The position numbers and the translations under genes were made by a program. A DNA stretch of 64,000 bases from Streptomyces avicenniae. Lineage in GTDB: Bacteria > Actinomycetota > Actinomycetes > Streptomycetales > Streptomycetaceae. Within the stretch, counting starts at the first letter, position 1; each line of letters opens with the position of its first letter. Shown here piece by piece: positions 47,709-56,356 of the stretch. Under the pieces are notes generated by a model. The model was not told the DNA's origin and ran no database searches. It worked only from the letters and a program-made list of their open reading frames with translations. The DNA lies in the NCBI RefSeq assembly GCF_000719135.1, contig NZ_JOEK01000004.1, positions 62,001 to 126,000 of the forward strand. Reading direction: 5' to 3'.

Positions 47709-48263
47709 ATGCGTGCTCCCCTCGGTGACTTCCCCGACGCCGCCCCCGCCCCCGACCGCCTCGCCATGCTCCCCGGCCCGGTGGCCGACGCCCTGCGCGC
47801 CTGGGAGGGGCCCGTCCCGGCGGGCGAGGTCGTCTTCGTGGACAGCGACCCGGAGGTGGCGGACACCGCCGCGTTCGTCGCCGCCTACGGGCAGGAACTG
47901 CTGGACGCCTCGGCGAACTGCGTCGTGGTCGCGGGGAAGCGCGGCGCCGATGTACGGCTCGCGGCCTGCCTGGTGCCCTCGGCCGCGCGCCTCGACGTGA
48001 ACGGCACGGTGCGGCGGCGGCTCGACGTGCGCAAGGCGTCGTTCGCGCCGCACGACACGGCCGTGGGGGAGACGGGCATGGAGTACGGCGGCATCACGCC
48101 CGTCGGCCTGCCCGCGGGCTGGCCGCTGCTGATCGACGCGTCCCTCACCGAGCTGCCGTGGGTGCTCGTCGGCAGCGGGCGCCGCCGGGGCAAGCTGATC
48201 CTGCCGGGGAAGGCGCTCCCCCAACTGCCGGGCGCGGAGATCCTGGAGGGGCTCGCCCGCTGA
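47709..48263 (+). CDS. YbaK/EbsC-type aminoacyl-tRNA deacylase-like protein
   Basis: 184 aa. The YbaK fold is indicated by CVVVAGKRGADVRLAACLVP near residue 75, with the conserved lysine, and by GMEYGGITPVGLPAGWP near 122. It ends with GSGRRRGKLILPGKALPQLP. Family members hydrolyse mischarged tRNAs such as Cys-tRNA(Pro) or Ala-tRNA(Pro) in trans. The tRNA specificity of this Streptomyces branch is not known. TACGGT seven bases before the ATG suggests a leaderless mRNA. Confidence 0.85.
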   Translation: MRAPLGDFPDAAPAPDRLAMLPGPVADALRAWEGPVPAGEVVFVDSDPEVADTAAFVAAYGQELLDASANCVVVAGKRGADVRLAACLVPSAARLDVNGTVRRRLDVRKASFAPHDTAVGETGMEYGGITPVGLPAGWPLLIDASLTELPWVLVGSGRRRGKLILPGKALPQLPGAEILEGLAR

Positions 48264-48394
48264 CCGAAGCGCCGACGCGCCGACGGCTGACCCGCCGTCC
48301 ACCCTCCGCCGCCACCGCCCGTCGTGATGATGTGATGGTCGCGGCCGTGTCGCACGGCCGTGAACCCCCACGACAGCGAAGGCGGTACACAGGG

Positions 48395-49192
48395 ATGCAG
48401 ATCGATCTCGCGGGCAGGACGGCCCTCGTCACCGGCTCGACCCAGGGCATCGGCGCCGCGATCGCCACCGGACTCGCCCGCGCCGGGGCGCGCGTCGCCG
48501 TCAACGGCCGCAACGCCGACCGGGTCGGGGCGGCCGTCGCCCGGCTGATGGAGGACGTCCCGGAGGCGCCCGAGCCGGTCGCCGTCGCCGCCGACGTCTC
48601 CACCGACGAGGGCACGGCCCGGCTGCTCGACCTGCTGCCCGACGTGGACGTGCTCGTCAACAACCTCGGCATCTTCGGCGCCCAGCCCGCCCTGGAGATC
48701 ACCGACGACGACTGGCGCCGCTACTTCGAGGTGAACGTCCTCGCCGCCGTCCGCCTCACCCGCGCCTACCTGCCTGGCATGAAGGACCGGGGCTTCGGCC
48801 GCGTCCAGTACATCGCCAGCGACTCCGCCGTCGCCATCCCGGCCGAGATGATCCACTACGGCATGACGAAGACCGCGCTCCTCGGCGTCAGCCGCGGCTT
48901 CGCGAAGGCGGCGGCCGGGACGGGCGTCACCGTCAACTGCGTCATGGCGGGGCCCACGCACACCGGCGGCGTCGAGGACTTCGTCTACCAGCTCGTTGAC
49001 CGCGACCTCCCGTGGGACGAGGCGCAGCGCGAGTTCATGCGCAGCCACCGCCCGCAGTCGCTGCTGCAGCGTCTTATCGAGCCGGAGGAGATCGCCCACA
49101 TGGTCGTCTACCTCGCCTCGGAGTTCTCCTCGGCCACCACGGGCGGCGCGCTGCGCGTGGACGGCGGCTACGTGGACGCGATCCTGCCCTGA
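48395..49192 (+). CDS. Short-chain dehydrogenase/reductase
   Basis: 265 aa from the ATG at 48395, with ACAGGG upstream. It has the NAD(P) motif TGSTQGIGAAIA near residue 13, NNLGIF near 88, and the catalytic serine in IASDSAVAIP. YGMTK (Tyr and Lys) lies near 152. The substitution of NNAG by NNLG is mild. The C-terminal extension with VYQLVDRDLPWDEAQREF is longer than in FabG. No cluster context points to a substrate. Its stop overlaps the convergent zinc-ribbon gene by 25 bases. Confidence 0.85.
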   Translation: MQIDLAGRTALVTGSTQGIGAAIATGLARAGARVAVNGRNADRVGAAVARLMEDVPEAPEPVAVAADVSTDEGTARLLDLLPDVDVLVNNLGIFGAQPALEITDDDWRRYFEVNVLAAVRLTRAYLPGMKDRGFGRVQYIASDSAVAIPAEMIHYGMTKTALLGVSRGFAKAAAGTGVTVNCVMAGPTHTGGVEDFVYQLVDRDLPWDEAQREFMRSHRPQSLLQRLIEPEEIAHMVVYLASEFSSATTGGALRVDGGYVDAILP

Positions 49193-49530
49193 CGCCGCCG
49201 CGCGACGCCCGGCACGTCCCGTGAGACCAGGGCCCGCGCGACCGGCATGCCCGTCCGCCCGGCGGCCGTCAGCCGCTCCCGTACCTCGCGGGGCGTGCGC
49301 GGTCGCCACCCGGGGCCCCAGCAGCAGGACGAGCGGAAGCCGACGCCCGCGTGCAGCAGGGTGGTCAGCACGCGCCAGCCCGCCGCGTCCGAACGCCGGG
49401 GCACGGCCAGCGCGTCGCCCGCGTACAGCACCTCACGGCGGCAGCGCGGGCAGACCCCGGTCGGGCCCTCCCAGGGCGGCGGGCGCTTGTAGGCGGCCCG
49501 GCAGGGTGGGCAGACGTAGTGATGACGCAT
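49168..49530 (-). CDS. Small zinc-ribbon-like conserved hypothetical protein
   Basis: 120 aa. Two CxxC pairs at the N-terminus (YVCPPCRAAYKRPPPW and GVCPRCRREVLYAG) make a convincing zinc ribbon. A region follows with WRVLTTLLHAGVGFRSSC and WRPRTPREVRERL. Codon bias is good throughout and homologous-looking proteins occur in Streptomyces. It lies between the SDR, overlapping by 25 bases, and the response regulator. Its function is unknown. Confidence 0.7.
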   Translation of the reverse strand: MRHHYVCPPCRAAYKRPPPWEGPTGVCPRCRREVLYAGDALAVPRRSDAAGWRVLTTLLHAGVGFRSSCCWGPGWRPRTPREVRERLTAAGRTGMPVARALVSRDVPGVARRRQGRIAST

Positions 49531-49578
49531 CGCGCCAGTATGACGATCCGACAGTCCGGTGGTCCGCCGGTTTTCCGC

Positions 49579-50220
49579 TCACGCCCCCAGGTACGCCAGC
49601 ACCGCGAGCACCCTGCGGTGCCCGCCGTCCGTGACCGGCAGCCCGAGCTTGGCGAAGATGTTCCCGATGTGCTTGTGCACCGCGTTGTCGGTGACGCACA
49701 GCATCCTGCCGATCTCGCCGTTGCCGAGGCCCCGCGCCATCAGCGACAGCACCTCGCGCTCCCGCGCGGTGAGCGACGCGAGACCGCCCGCGCCGCCGCC
49801 CGCCATCAGCTGCGCGATCACCTCGGGGTCCATCACCGTCCCGCCCGCCGCCACCCGGCGCAGGTCCTCCACGAACCGGCCGACCCGGCTGACGCGGTCC
49901 TTGAGGAGATAGCCGACCCCGCCCGCGTCCTCCGCCAGCAACTCCCGCGCGTACACCCGCTCCACGTACTGCGACAGCACCAGCACCGGCAGCCCGGGAT
50001 GCGCGCGGCGCACGGCGAGCGCCGCCCGTACGCCCTCGTCGCGGAACGTCGGCGGCAGCCGCACGTCGGCGATCACCGCGTCCGGCGCGTGCCGTTCCAC
50101 GGCGGCGACGAGGGCGGGCCCCTCCGTGACGACGGCGGCGACCTCGATGTCCGCGCTGTTCAGGATGAGTTCGAGCCCGGTGGACAGCAGCACGTTGTCC
50201 TCGGCGATCACGACCCGCAC
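49579..50220 (-). CDS. NarL/LuxR-type response regulator
   Basis: 213 aa. The receiver domain begins MRVVIAEDNVLL, with the phospho-acceptor D52 in VIADVRLPP. The LuxR helix-turn-helix runs from about residue 148 to 205 (LTAREREVLSLMARGLGNGE, then TDNAVHKHIGNIFAKLGL). It is downstream of, and overlaps by 13 bases, the sensor kinase gene, so the two form one two-component system. Targets are not known, and no obvious transporter adjoins. Confidence 0.92.
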   Translation of the reverse strand: MRVVIAEDNVLLSTGLELILNSADIEVAAVVTEGPALVAAVERHAPDAVIADVRLPPTFRDEGVRAALAVRRAHPGLPVLVLSQYVERVYARELLAEDAGGVGYLLKDRVSRVGRFVEDLRRVAAGGTVMDPEVIAQLMAGGGAGGLASLTAREREVLSLMARGLGNGEIGRMLCVTDNAVHKHIGNIFAKLGLPVTDGGHRRVLAVLAYLGA

Positions 50221-51464
50221 GGCAGCTCCACGGTGAGCGCGGTCGGCCCGCCGGGCGGCGAGGAGACCAGCACCGTCCCGTCCAGCGCGGCGGCGCGGCG
50301 CCGTATGCCGACGACGCCGCTGCCCCGGCTCTCGTCCACGCCGCCGAGACCGTCGTCCGTGACCTCGACCAGCAGCCCGCCCCCGCTCCGGCTCAGCCGC
50401 ACCACGACGCGGGACGCGCCGCTGTGCTTCGCCGCGTTGGTGACCGCCTCGGCGACCGTGAAGTACGCGGCGGCCTCCACGGCGGCCGGTACCTGCCCCG
50501 GCCCGCCCGCGTCCAGCCCGCCCGTGTCCAGCTCGACCGGCACCGCCGACTGCGCGGCCAGTGCCGCCAGCGCGCCGTCCAGACCCCGGTCGGCGAGGAT
50601 CGGCGGATACATCGTCCTGATCACCTGGCGCAGCTCCGTCATCGCCTCCTCGGCGCCCTCGTGCGCCTCTTGGAGCAGCCGCGCGAGGGTGCCCGACGGA
50701 TCGTCCCGCAGCGCCTCGCGCGCCACGCCGAGGCGCATCGCGATCGCGACGAGCCTGGCCTGCGTGCCGTCGTGCAGGTCGCGCTCGATGCGGCGGAGTT
50801 CGGCGCCGTGCGCGTCCACGACGCCCGCGCGGCTCTCCGTCAGCTCGCCGACCCGCTCCGCCAGCCGTTCCCGCGCCGACGGCTCAAGCGCGCGGACGGA
50901 GAGCCCCGCGTGCGCCCGCGCCAGCCACGGCACGCACCGCCAGGTGACGCCCGCCGCGACGAGCGTCTGCGCGAGGCCCAGGGACAGCGCGGTCCCCCAA
51001 CCACCCACCTCCACGCCGAAGGCCGTGAAGCCGTTTCCTTCCGGGAACGCCCACCACAGCCCGGTCGCCACCGCGCCGCCCACCATGCCGCCCACGCACA
51101 GCAGCGCGGCGGCCCCGGCCGCGAAGCCGCTCGCGAAGTGCAGCGCCGACCAGCGCAGGTCGCGCCGCACGCCCGGGTCCTCGCGTATCCCGCGCCACTG
51201 CGCGCGGACGCCTTCCGGCAGGCCGGTGCGCCGGGGCGCCACCGTGACGCCCAGCAGCCGCGCGGCGCGGCGCCTGTGCCACTCGGCCCACCGGCGCAGA
51301 CCGAGCAGCGTCCGGGGGAAGAGGACGAGTCCGAGACCGCCCAAGGCGGTCGTCACCAGGCTGAGCAGCAGCAGCGGCAGGGCGAGCAGCGTCGCCACGG
51401 CCGTCACCAGGCAGACCAGCAGATACGCGGCGCCGCGCCGTACCTCGTCCCATCGATCGCGCAT
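50208..51464 (-). CDS. Sensor histidine kinase (HisKA_3 type, putative-sensor domain)
   Basis: 418 aa. An N-terminal sensor region has about four hydrophobic segments (near 12-30, 30-50, 110-138 and 155-178), with the LRRWAEWHRRRAARLLG loop typical of Streptomyces putative-sensor kinases. The dimerisation helix carries the phospho-acceptor H231 in IERDLHDGTQARLVAI. The ATPase domain has EAVTNAAKHSGAS near 335 and GVVGIRRRAAAL near 385. It is the first gene of a two-gene operon with the response regulator. The signal is unknown. Confidence 0.92.
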   Translation of the reverse strand: MRDRWDEVRRGAAYLLVCLVTAVATLLALPLLLLSLVTTALGGLGLVLFPRTLLGLRRWAEWHRRRAARLLGVTVAPRRTGLPEGVRAQWRGIREDPGVRRDLRWSALHFASGFAAGAAALLCVGGMVGGAVATGLWWAFPEGNGFTAFGVEVGGWGTALSLGLAQTLVAAGVTWRCVPWLARAHAGLSVRALEPSARERLAERVGELTESRAGVVDAHGAELRRIERDLHDGTQARLVAIAMRLGVAREALRDDPSGTLARLLQEAHEGAEEAMTELRQVIRTMYPPILADRGLDGALAALAAQSAVPVELDTGGLDAGGPGQVPAAVEAAAYFTVAEAVTNAAKHSGASRVVVRLSRSGGGLLVEVTDDGLGGVDESRGSGVVGIRRRAAALDGTVLVSSPPGGPTALTVELPCGS

Positions 51465-51540
51465 GCGAGGAAGTCTCCCGCACGGCCGGGCGGCCGCGCA
51501 GTACAGGTGGCTGTAGTGACGGCCGCCACAGGCCGCCGTC

Positions 51541-52317
51541 TCAGACGGCCCGCGCGCGGGCGACGGCCTCCGTCAGCAGGGACTCCGCGCGGTCCAGCGC
51601 GCCGCGCAGGACGTCCTGGTCCGTCGTCAGGCCCGCGAGGACGGCATCGACGCCGCGCAGCCCGGCCCGGTCCAGCAGCGTCTTCTCGTTGGTCACCCAC
51701 CGGCCCTGCGCCGCCAGCACCGCGTGCGCCGCCTGGGCCGCGGCCGTCGCGACCGCGCCCGCGCAGTCCGCGAGGTGCCCCTTCGGCGCGTGGGCGTCAC
51801 GGGCGTACGCGAGCGTCAGCCGCGCCTCGCCCTCCCACCGCTCGGGCGCCGCCTCGCGCAGCGCCCGCGGGTAGGCGGGCCGCGGCAGCTCCCCCGACAG
51901 GAGGCGGTTCACGGCCAGTTCCGCGACGAGCAGGTAGCTCGGGACGCCCGCCAGGTGGAACAGCAGCCGCTCCACGTCGAAGCGGCCCTCCCGCGCCTCG
52001 GCGAGACAGCGCTCCACCGTGTCGAGGTCGCGGTAGTGCACGTCCACACGGCGCCCCTCGACCCGCAGCCACGCGCCGCCGTTGAAGACGCCGCCGCCCC
52101 AGCCGCCGATCTCCGAGACCTCGCCTGGCCAGCCGAGCGCGCGCAGCGCCGCCGGGTCGAACGGGCCCCGGTAGTAGACGGCGAGGTCCCAGTCGCTGCC
52201 GGGGCCGTGCGTGCCCGTCGCCCGGGAACCGCCCAGCGCCACCGCCCGTACGGTGGGAAGCCCGGCGAGCCGGGCGGTGACCTGGTGCAGGAACGCGTCG
52301 TCGTCCGTCGTCGGCAT
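51541..52317 (-). CDS. Nucleotidyltransferase domain protein
   Basis: 258 aa. The polymerase-beta-type nucleotidyltransferase motif GGSRATGTHGPGSDWDLAVY lies near residue 28, with the metal-binding aspartates in SDWDL and a third acidic residue probably in RRVDVHYRD near 90. A helical C-terminal domain follows. The family includes aminoglycoside adenylyltransferases and MNT-type antitoxins. No HEPN partner gene is adjacent, so the resistance-like or orphan reading is open. It is divergent from the NAT gene with a leaderless promoter. Confidence 0.83.
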   Translation of the reverse strand: MPTTDDDAFLHQVTARLAGLPTVRAVALGGSRATGTHGPGSDWDLAVYYRGPFDPAALRALGWPGEVSEIGGWGGGVFNGGAWLRVEGRRVDVHYRDLDTVERCLAEAREGRFDVERLLFHLAGVPSYLLVAELAVNRLLSGELPRPAYPRALREAAPERWEGEARLTLAYARDAHAPKGHLADCAGAVATAAAQAAHAVLAAQGRWVTNEKTLLDRAGLRGVDAVLAGLTTDQDVLRGALDRAESLLTEAVARARAV

Positions 52318-52324
52318 GCCCCGG

Positions 52325-52330
52325 AGCCTA
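52325..52330 (-). promoter_or_regulatory. -10 element for the leaderless nucleotidyltransferase gene
   Basis: On the minus strand TAGGCT lies seven bases before the ATG at 52317. Confidence 0.4.
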
Positions 52331-52360
52331 CGTGGCTCGTCCTTCCCGTCGGCGCCCGCC

Positions 52361-52366
52361 TACGGT
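52361..52366 (+). promoter_or_regulatory. -10 element for the leaderless NAT gene
   Basis: TACGGT lies six bases before the ATG at 52373, facing the element at 52325. Confidence 0.4.
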
Positions 52367-52372
52367 TGCAGC

Positions 52373-53233
52373 ATGACCACGCACGACCCTGACATATTCG
52401 ATCTCGCCGCCTACCTCGACCGCATAGGCCACGACGGTCCCGTCGCCGCCGACCTGGCCACCGTCCAGGCCCTCCAGCGCGCCCACATCATGGCGATCCC
52501 CTTCGAGAACCTCGACCCGGTGCGCGGCATCGTCCCCTCCCTCGAACTGGCCGATCTCCAGGACAAGTTGGTCCGGCGCGGCCGGGGCGGCTACTGCTAC
52601 GAGCACAACCGGCTCTTCGGCGCCGCCCTGGAGACCGTCGGACTGAACGTGCGGTACGTGGCGGGCCGTGTGGTGCTCGGCACGGACCGGTACGCGAGCC
52701 GGGCGCACACCCACCTGACGCTGCTGGTCGGCGTACCGGGCGAGCCGGGCACGTACCTCGTGGAGGCGGGCTTCGGCGGCACGGGGATGCCCTTCGCCCC
52801 GCTGCCCCTCACCGAGGGCACCGAGCACACGGCGCACGGCCGCCGCCATCGGCTGCTGCGCCTGCCGTCCGTCACGGACCGGCCGCTGCCGGACGGCATC
52901 ACCGCCGGGCACGGCGACGGGGAACCGTTCGGCTGGCTGCTCCAGGCGCACGAGCCGGGCGGCTGGGCCGACCAGTACGTCTTCACGACGGAGCCCAGCC
53001 CCTACATCGACCAGGTCGTCGGCAACTGGTACGTCGCGGCGCACGCCCGTTCGCCGTTCAGCGGGCGCATCGTCGCGCAGCGCACCACCCCCGGCCTCCA
53101 CTGGCTGCTGGTCGGGCGCGAACTCGTCCTCACGCGCGACGACGGCACGGAGGAACGGCGCACGCTCGCCGACGACGACGAGGTGCGCAAGGTGCTGGTG
53201 ACCGACATGGGCATCCCGGTGGACGACGACTGA
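52373..53233 (+). CDS. Arylamine N-acetyltransferase family protein with altered triad
   Basis: 286 aa, the normal NAT length. The fold is clear from MAIPFENLDPVRG near residue 40 and RGRGGYCYEHN, with the nucleophile C75. The histidine is probably H114 in THLTLLV. The third triad residue should be aspartate in a DVGFG motif. Here the sequence is LVEAGFGG, with E131 in that place, an unusual but conservative change. NATs acetylate arylamines from acetyl-CoA, and in actinobacteria some form amides in antibiotic pathways. TACGGT six bases before the ATG suggests a leaderless start. Confidence 0.87.
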   Translation: MTTHDPDIFDLAAYLDRIGHDGPVAADLATVQALQRAHIMAIPFENLDPVRGIVPSLELADLQDKLVRRGRGGYCYEHNRLFGAALETVGLNVRYVAGRVVLGTDRYASRAHTHLTLLVGVPGEPGTYLVEAGFGGTGMPFAPLPLTEGTEHTAHGRRHRLLRLPSVTDRPLPDGITAGHGDGEPFGWLLQAHEPGGWADQYVFTTEPSPYIDQVVGNWYVAAHARSPFSGRIVAQRTTPGLHWLLVGRELVLTRDDGTEERRTLADDDEVRKVLVTDMGIPVDDD

Positions 53234-53398
53234 CCCGGCGGCCCGGCCGGACACGCCGACGGCCCACCCCCGTGCGGGGGGACACCGCCGGGTGATGCGG
53301 CGGGCCGCGTGACGTCGGCCTTCGCGATGCGGTTGCGCTCGCGGAGGCCGACGTCGTGCGGGGGGAGTGGCCTGTGCCGATGAGCCCGGCAGATCCCG

Positions 53399-53614
53399 GT
53401 GGGATCCCGGAAGCGACGGCGCGAACCGGACGCTCCGGACCTGGTCACCACCACGGCGGCGATGACCGTCCAGCAGGTCAACGATGCTGTCCACCAAGAC
53501 CTGACCGACCACGGCAACGCACCCCAGCAGCACCTGGTCGATGCCGGACACGTCAACGCCCGCAAGAACGTCGCCGCGATCAACCTCACCCGCCTCGACG
53601 TCTGGATCACCTGA
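53399..53614 (+). pseudogene. Degraded transposase fragment (IS1182-like)
   Basis: A 71-codon open frame contains VTTTAAMTVQQVNDAVHQDL followed by PQQHLVDAGHVNA. This resembles the segment of IS1182-family transposases where an HLVDxGYxxA motif follows a VTxVxTT strand. No start, catalytic DDE core, terminal inverted repeats or target duplication can be seen, so it is a remnant. The rest of 53234-53745 holds only hairpins. The family assignment rests on motif memory. Confidence 0.4.
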
Positions 53615-53652
53615 ACACACCCCGCCCCGCCAGAACCTGCCCCCTGGCAGCG

Positions 53653-53689
53653 CTTCGGCCCGCCGGGCAGAAGACCCGACGGGCCGAAG
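53653..53689. terminator. First of two tandem hairpins
   Basis: CTTCGGCCCG and CGGGCCGAAG form a perfect 10-bp stem around a 17-base loop. It lies beyond the 3' end of the MFS gene. Confidence 0.6.
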
Positions 53690-53696
53690 TGACCGA

Positions 53697-53724
53697 CGGC
53701 CCGCCCCCGAGGGGAGCGGGCCGC
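53697..53724 (-). terminator. Second tandem hairpin, after the MFS gene
   Basis: CGGCCCGC pairs with GCGGGCCG around an 11-base purine-rich loop, 22 bases after the MFS stop on the minus strand. Confidence 0.65.
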
Positions 53725-53745
53725 CGTGCGCGTCCGGTGCCGCTG

Positions 53746-55320
53746 TCAGTGCGGCGCGCCGACCGGCGGCTTCGCCTCGTCCGCCAGCCGTTCGAGGCCG
53801 CTCTGCGTCTTCAGCGGCTTCTCCTTGATGAACAGGACCGCGACCAGCGCGAGGAACGCGACGGGCGCGCCGACCAGGAACGTCTCCGCCGTCGCCACGC
53901 CGTACGCGTGCTCGACGACCTGGCGCACGGCGTCGGGCAGCGTGCTCAGGTCGGGGATGGCGTGGCTCGACCCGCCGCCCTCGGCCGAGGTGCCGAGGCC
54001 CTTCTCCGTCTCGCTGGCCACCCGGTTGGCGAGCACGGCGCCCAGCGCGCTGGTGCCGATCGCGCCGCCCAGGCTGCGGAAGAAGGACACCACCGAGGTG
54101 GCGGCGCCGAGGTCGGCGGCGGCCACGTCGTTCTGCGCCGCGAGCACCAGGTTCTGCATCAGCATGCCGACGCCCGCGCCCATGATCGCCATGAAGACGG
54201 CCAGCTGCCAGAACGGCGTCTCGGAGCCGATCGTCGCCAGCAGCGCGAGGCCCACCGTCATCAGCACGCCGCCGAGGACCAGGTAGCGCTTCCACTGGCC
54301 GCGCGCGCTGATGATCTGGCCGACGACGGTCGAGGAGACCATCAGGCCCAGGATCATCGGCAGGCTCATCAGGCCCGCGACGGTCGGGCTGTTGCCCAGC
54401 GAGATCTGGAAGTACTGGGAGAGGAAGACGGTGCCGCCGAACATCGCGACGCCGACCAGGGCGCTGGCGACCACGCTGAGGGTCACCGTGCGGTTGCGGA
54501 AGAGCGAGAGCGGGATGACCGGCTCGTCCACCCGGGACTCGACCAGGACGGCGGCGGCCAGCAGGACCGCACCGGCCGAGACGAGCGCGGCGGTCTGCCA
54601 CGAGCCCCAGTCGAACTGGTTGCCCGCGAAGGAGATCCACAGGAGCAGGGCGCTGACGCCCGCGACTATGAGGAGGGCGCCCGCGTAGTCCACCTTGACC
54701 TCGCGCCGCTGCACGGGGAGCTTCAGGGTGCGCTGGAGCAGGAAGATGGCCAGCAGGGCGAACGGCACGCCGATGAAGAAGCACCAGCGCCAGCCGAGCC
54801 ACGAGGTGTCCACGAGCACGCCGCCGATCAGCGGCCCCGCCACCGTGCCGACGGCGAAGACGGCGCCGAAGATGCCGGAGTAGCGGCCCAGTTCGCGCGG
54901 CGGGATGATCGCGGCCATCACGACCTGCGCCAGCGCCGTCAGCCCGCCCGCGCCGATGCCCTGGAGGACGCGGCTGATGATGAGCACCGCGATGCCGTTG
55001 GAGAAGCCCGCGACGAGCGAGCCGACGACGAACATGGACAGCGACAGCTGGATGAGCAGCTTCTTGTCGTACAGGTCGGAGAGCTTGCCCCACAGGGGCA
55101 CGGTGACGGTCATCGCCAGCAGCTCGGACGTCACCACCCAGGTGTAGGAGGAGGGCGAGCCGTTGAGGTCGGAGACGATGCGGGGGAGCGCGTTGGCGAC
55201 CACGGTCGAGGCGAGGATGGCCACGAACATCCCGGCCATCAGCCCGGACATGGCCTCAAGCACCTGCCGGTGCGTCATCGTCGGAGCCGCCTGCTGGGCA
55301 GGTGGCGCGGTGGCGGTCAT
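53746..55320 (-). CDS. MFS exporter, DHA2 (EmrB/QacA) family, 14 TM segments
   Basis: 524 aa with about 14 hydrophobic segments. Typical motifs are LWGKLSDLYDKKLL (motif A) near residue 75, RVLQGIGAGGLTALAQVVMA near 115 and GPLIGGVLVDTSWLGWRWCF near 160 (antiporter motif C). These proton-driven pumps export drugs or dyes. It follows the TetR gene on the same strand with a 110-bp gap, the usual repressor-pump layout. Tandem hairpins lie just after it. Confidence 0.9.
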   Translation of the reverse strand: MTATAPPAQQAAPTMTHRQVLEAMSGLMAGMFVAILASTVVANALPRIVSDLNGSPSSYTWVVTSELLAMTVTVPLWGKLSDLYDKKLLIQLSLSMFVVGSLVAGFSNGIAVLIISRVLQGIGAGGLTALAQVVMAAIIPPRELGRYSGIFGAVFAVGTVAGPLIGGVLVDTSWLGWRWCFFIGVPFALLAIFLLQRTLKLPVQRREVKVDYAGALLIVAGVSALLLWISFAGNQFDWGSWQTAALVSAGAVLLAAAVLVESRVDEPVIPLSLFRNRTVTLSVVASALVGVAMFGGTVFLSQYFQISLGNSPTVAGLMSLPMILGLMVSSTVVGQIISARGQWKRYLVLGGVLMTVGLALLATIGSETPFWQLAVFMAIMGAGVGMLMQNLVLAAQNDVAAADLGAATSVVSFFRSLGGAIGTSALGAVLANRVASETEKGLGTSAEGGGSSHAIPDLSTLPDAVRQVVEHAYGVATAETFLVGAPVAFLALVAVLFIKEKPLKTQSGLERLADEAKPPVGAPH

Positions 55321-55430
55321 GGTGGATCCTCAGTTCTCGTGTGCGCGGTGTTTCTGGATTGCCGGGGAAAGGCGGAGAACCGCCGTGCGGGGCCGTGGAG
55401 TTCAGGCGGGCACGGGGCCGGGGGGCCGTC

Positions 55431-56030
55431 TCACCGGGACAGCCCGGTGGCGATGAGGTCGAACGCCTGGCGGAAGAGGTCCTGGAAGGACGCGGTACGG
55501 TCGGCGGCCCACGTCTCGACGGCGGCCCGGACCGCCGCGACGGCCACGTGCGTCACCAGGCGAGGGTAGAGCGCCGTGGGCGGGCAGCCCTCGCGGGCGG
55601 CCACCGTCTCGATGAGGACCTTCTCGTCGGCGCCGCGGGCGGCGAGGAAGCGGGGGAGGAGCGAGGGGTTGCGCTCCAGGACGGACACCTGGAGCTGCCA
55701 GCGGTCGTGGTCCTCCTCGATGTGCGCCAGCTGGCGCGCGATCGCCTCCCGCATCACCTCAAGGGTGCTGAGCCCGGCGGGCGCCTCGCGGACGGCCTTC
55801 AGCGTCCGCAGGTGGGTCTCCGGATCGGGCCGGATGAAGGCGTCCTCCAGCGTCGGGAAGTAGTTGAAGAACGTGCGGACCGAGACGCCCACCCGGGCCG
55901 TGACCGCCTCCACGGTGACCTGCTCCATGCCGTGGTCGGCGGCCATCCGCAGAGCGGCGTCGGCGAGGGCTTCGCGGGTGGCGAGCTTCTTGCGTTCGCG
56001 CAGTCCGAGGGGCGTCTGTCCAGGGCACAT
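55431..56030 (-). CDS. TetR family transcriptional regulator
   Basis: 199 aa. The N-terminal HTH is clear (TREALADAALRMAADHGMEQ, then VTARVGVSVRTFFNYFPTLE, residues ~17-65). The C-terminal ligand domain is of the TetR_C/MftR-like kind. It lies directly upstream of the MFS exporter and is the expected repressor of it. A well-formed promoter at 56039-56067 puts the transcription start within a few bases of the ATG. Confidence 0.9.
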   Translation of the reverse strand: MCPGQTPLGLRERKKLATREALADAALRMAADHGMEQVTVEAVTARVGVSVRTFFNYFPTLEDAFIRPDPETHLRTLKAVREAPAGLSTLEVMREAIARQLAHIEEDHDRWQLQVSVLERNPSLLPRFLAARGADEKVLIETVAAREGCPPTALYPRLVTHVAVAAVRAAVETWAADRTASFQDLFRQAFDLIATGLSR

Positions 56031-56038
56031 GGCGTTGG

Positions 56039-56067
56039 ATGCTATGCAAGTTTGCCTGTGAGTGCAA
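56039..56067 (-). promoter_or_regulatory. Promoter of the TetR gene
   Basis: On the minus strand TTGCAC (56067-56062) and TAGCAT (56044-56039) are 17 bases apart, with eight bases to the ATG. The spacer contains GCAAA and TTTGC arms, which may be the TetR operator. Confidence 0.6.
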
Positions 56068-56356
56068 AATAATTATGTGTGTACGCCAGGGGGCGCGGGT
56101 AGGGCTCTCCGGTTCACCTCCCCGCGCGCCGGGCGCCGCCGCTCCCGGAACGCCCTCACGGACATGTGCGCCGCCCGCCGGCCGGAGCGGCATCCCGGGG
56201 CGTCAGCCGTTATCGATCGATCGGTGACCATTCGCCATCGAATGCACATCACCGGTATCGCGAAGCGAACTCCAAGTGCCCGAAATGTGATCTTGTGGTG
56301 AACCCGTGACCACTTCGAGAATGTGCCGTCGCGTTCGCTTGAGATGTGGGGGAAAC
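56068..56356. other. Non-coding stretch upstream of the broken RHS-type gene
   Basis: About 290 bp without a believable gene. It becomes A/T-richer toward 56200-56310 (CGATCGATCGG, ATGTGATCTTGTGG), where promoters for the following gene may lie. I see no RNA gene, repeat or mobile element. Confidence 0.35.

Noticed and set aside
51541..52317. Nucleotidyltransferase as the MNT half of a HEPN/MNT toxin-antitoxin pair
   Set aside because: No HEPN gene is adjacent on either side. The neighbours are a two-component system and NAT.
52328..55093. 921-codon minus-strand frame spanning NAT, the transposase scar and most of the MFS gene
   Set aside because: It crosses three unrelated features and reads as low-complexity Arg/Gly/Ala. 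The MFS protein is in another frame of the same strand with 14 membrane segments.
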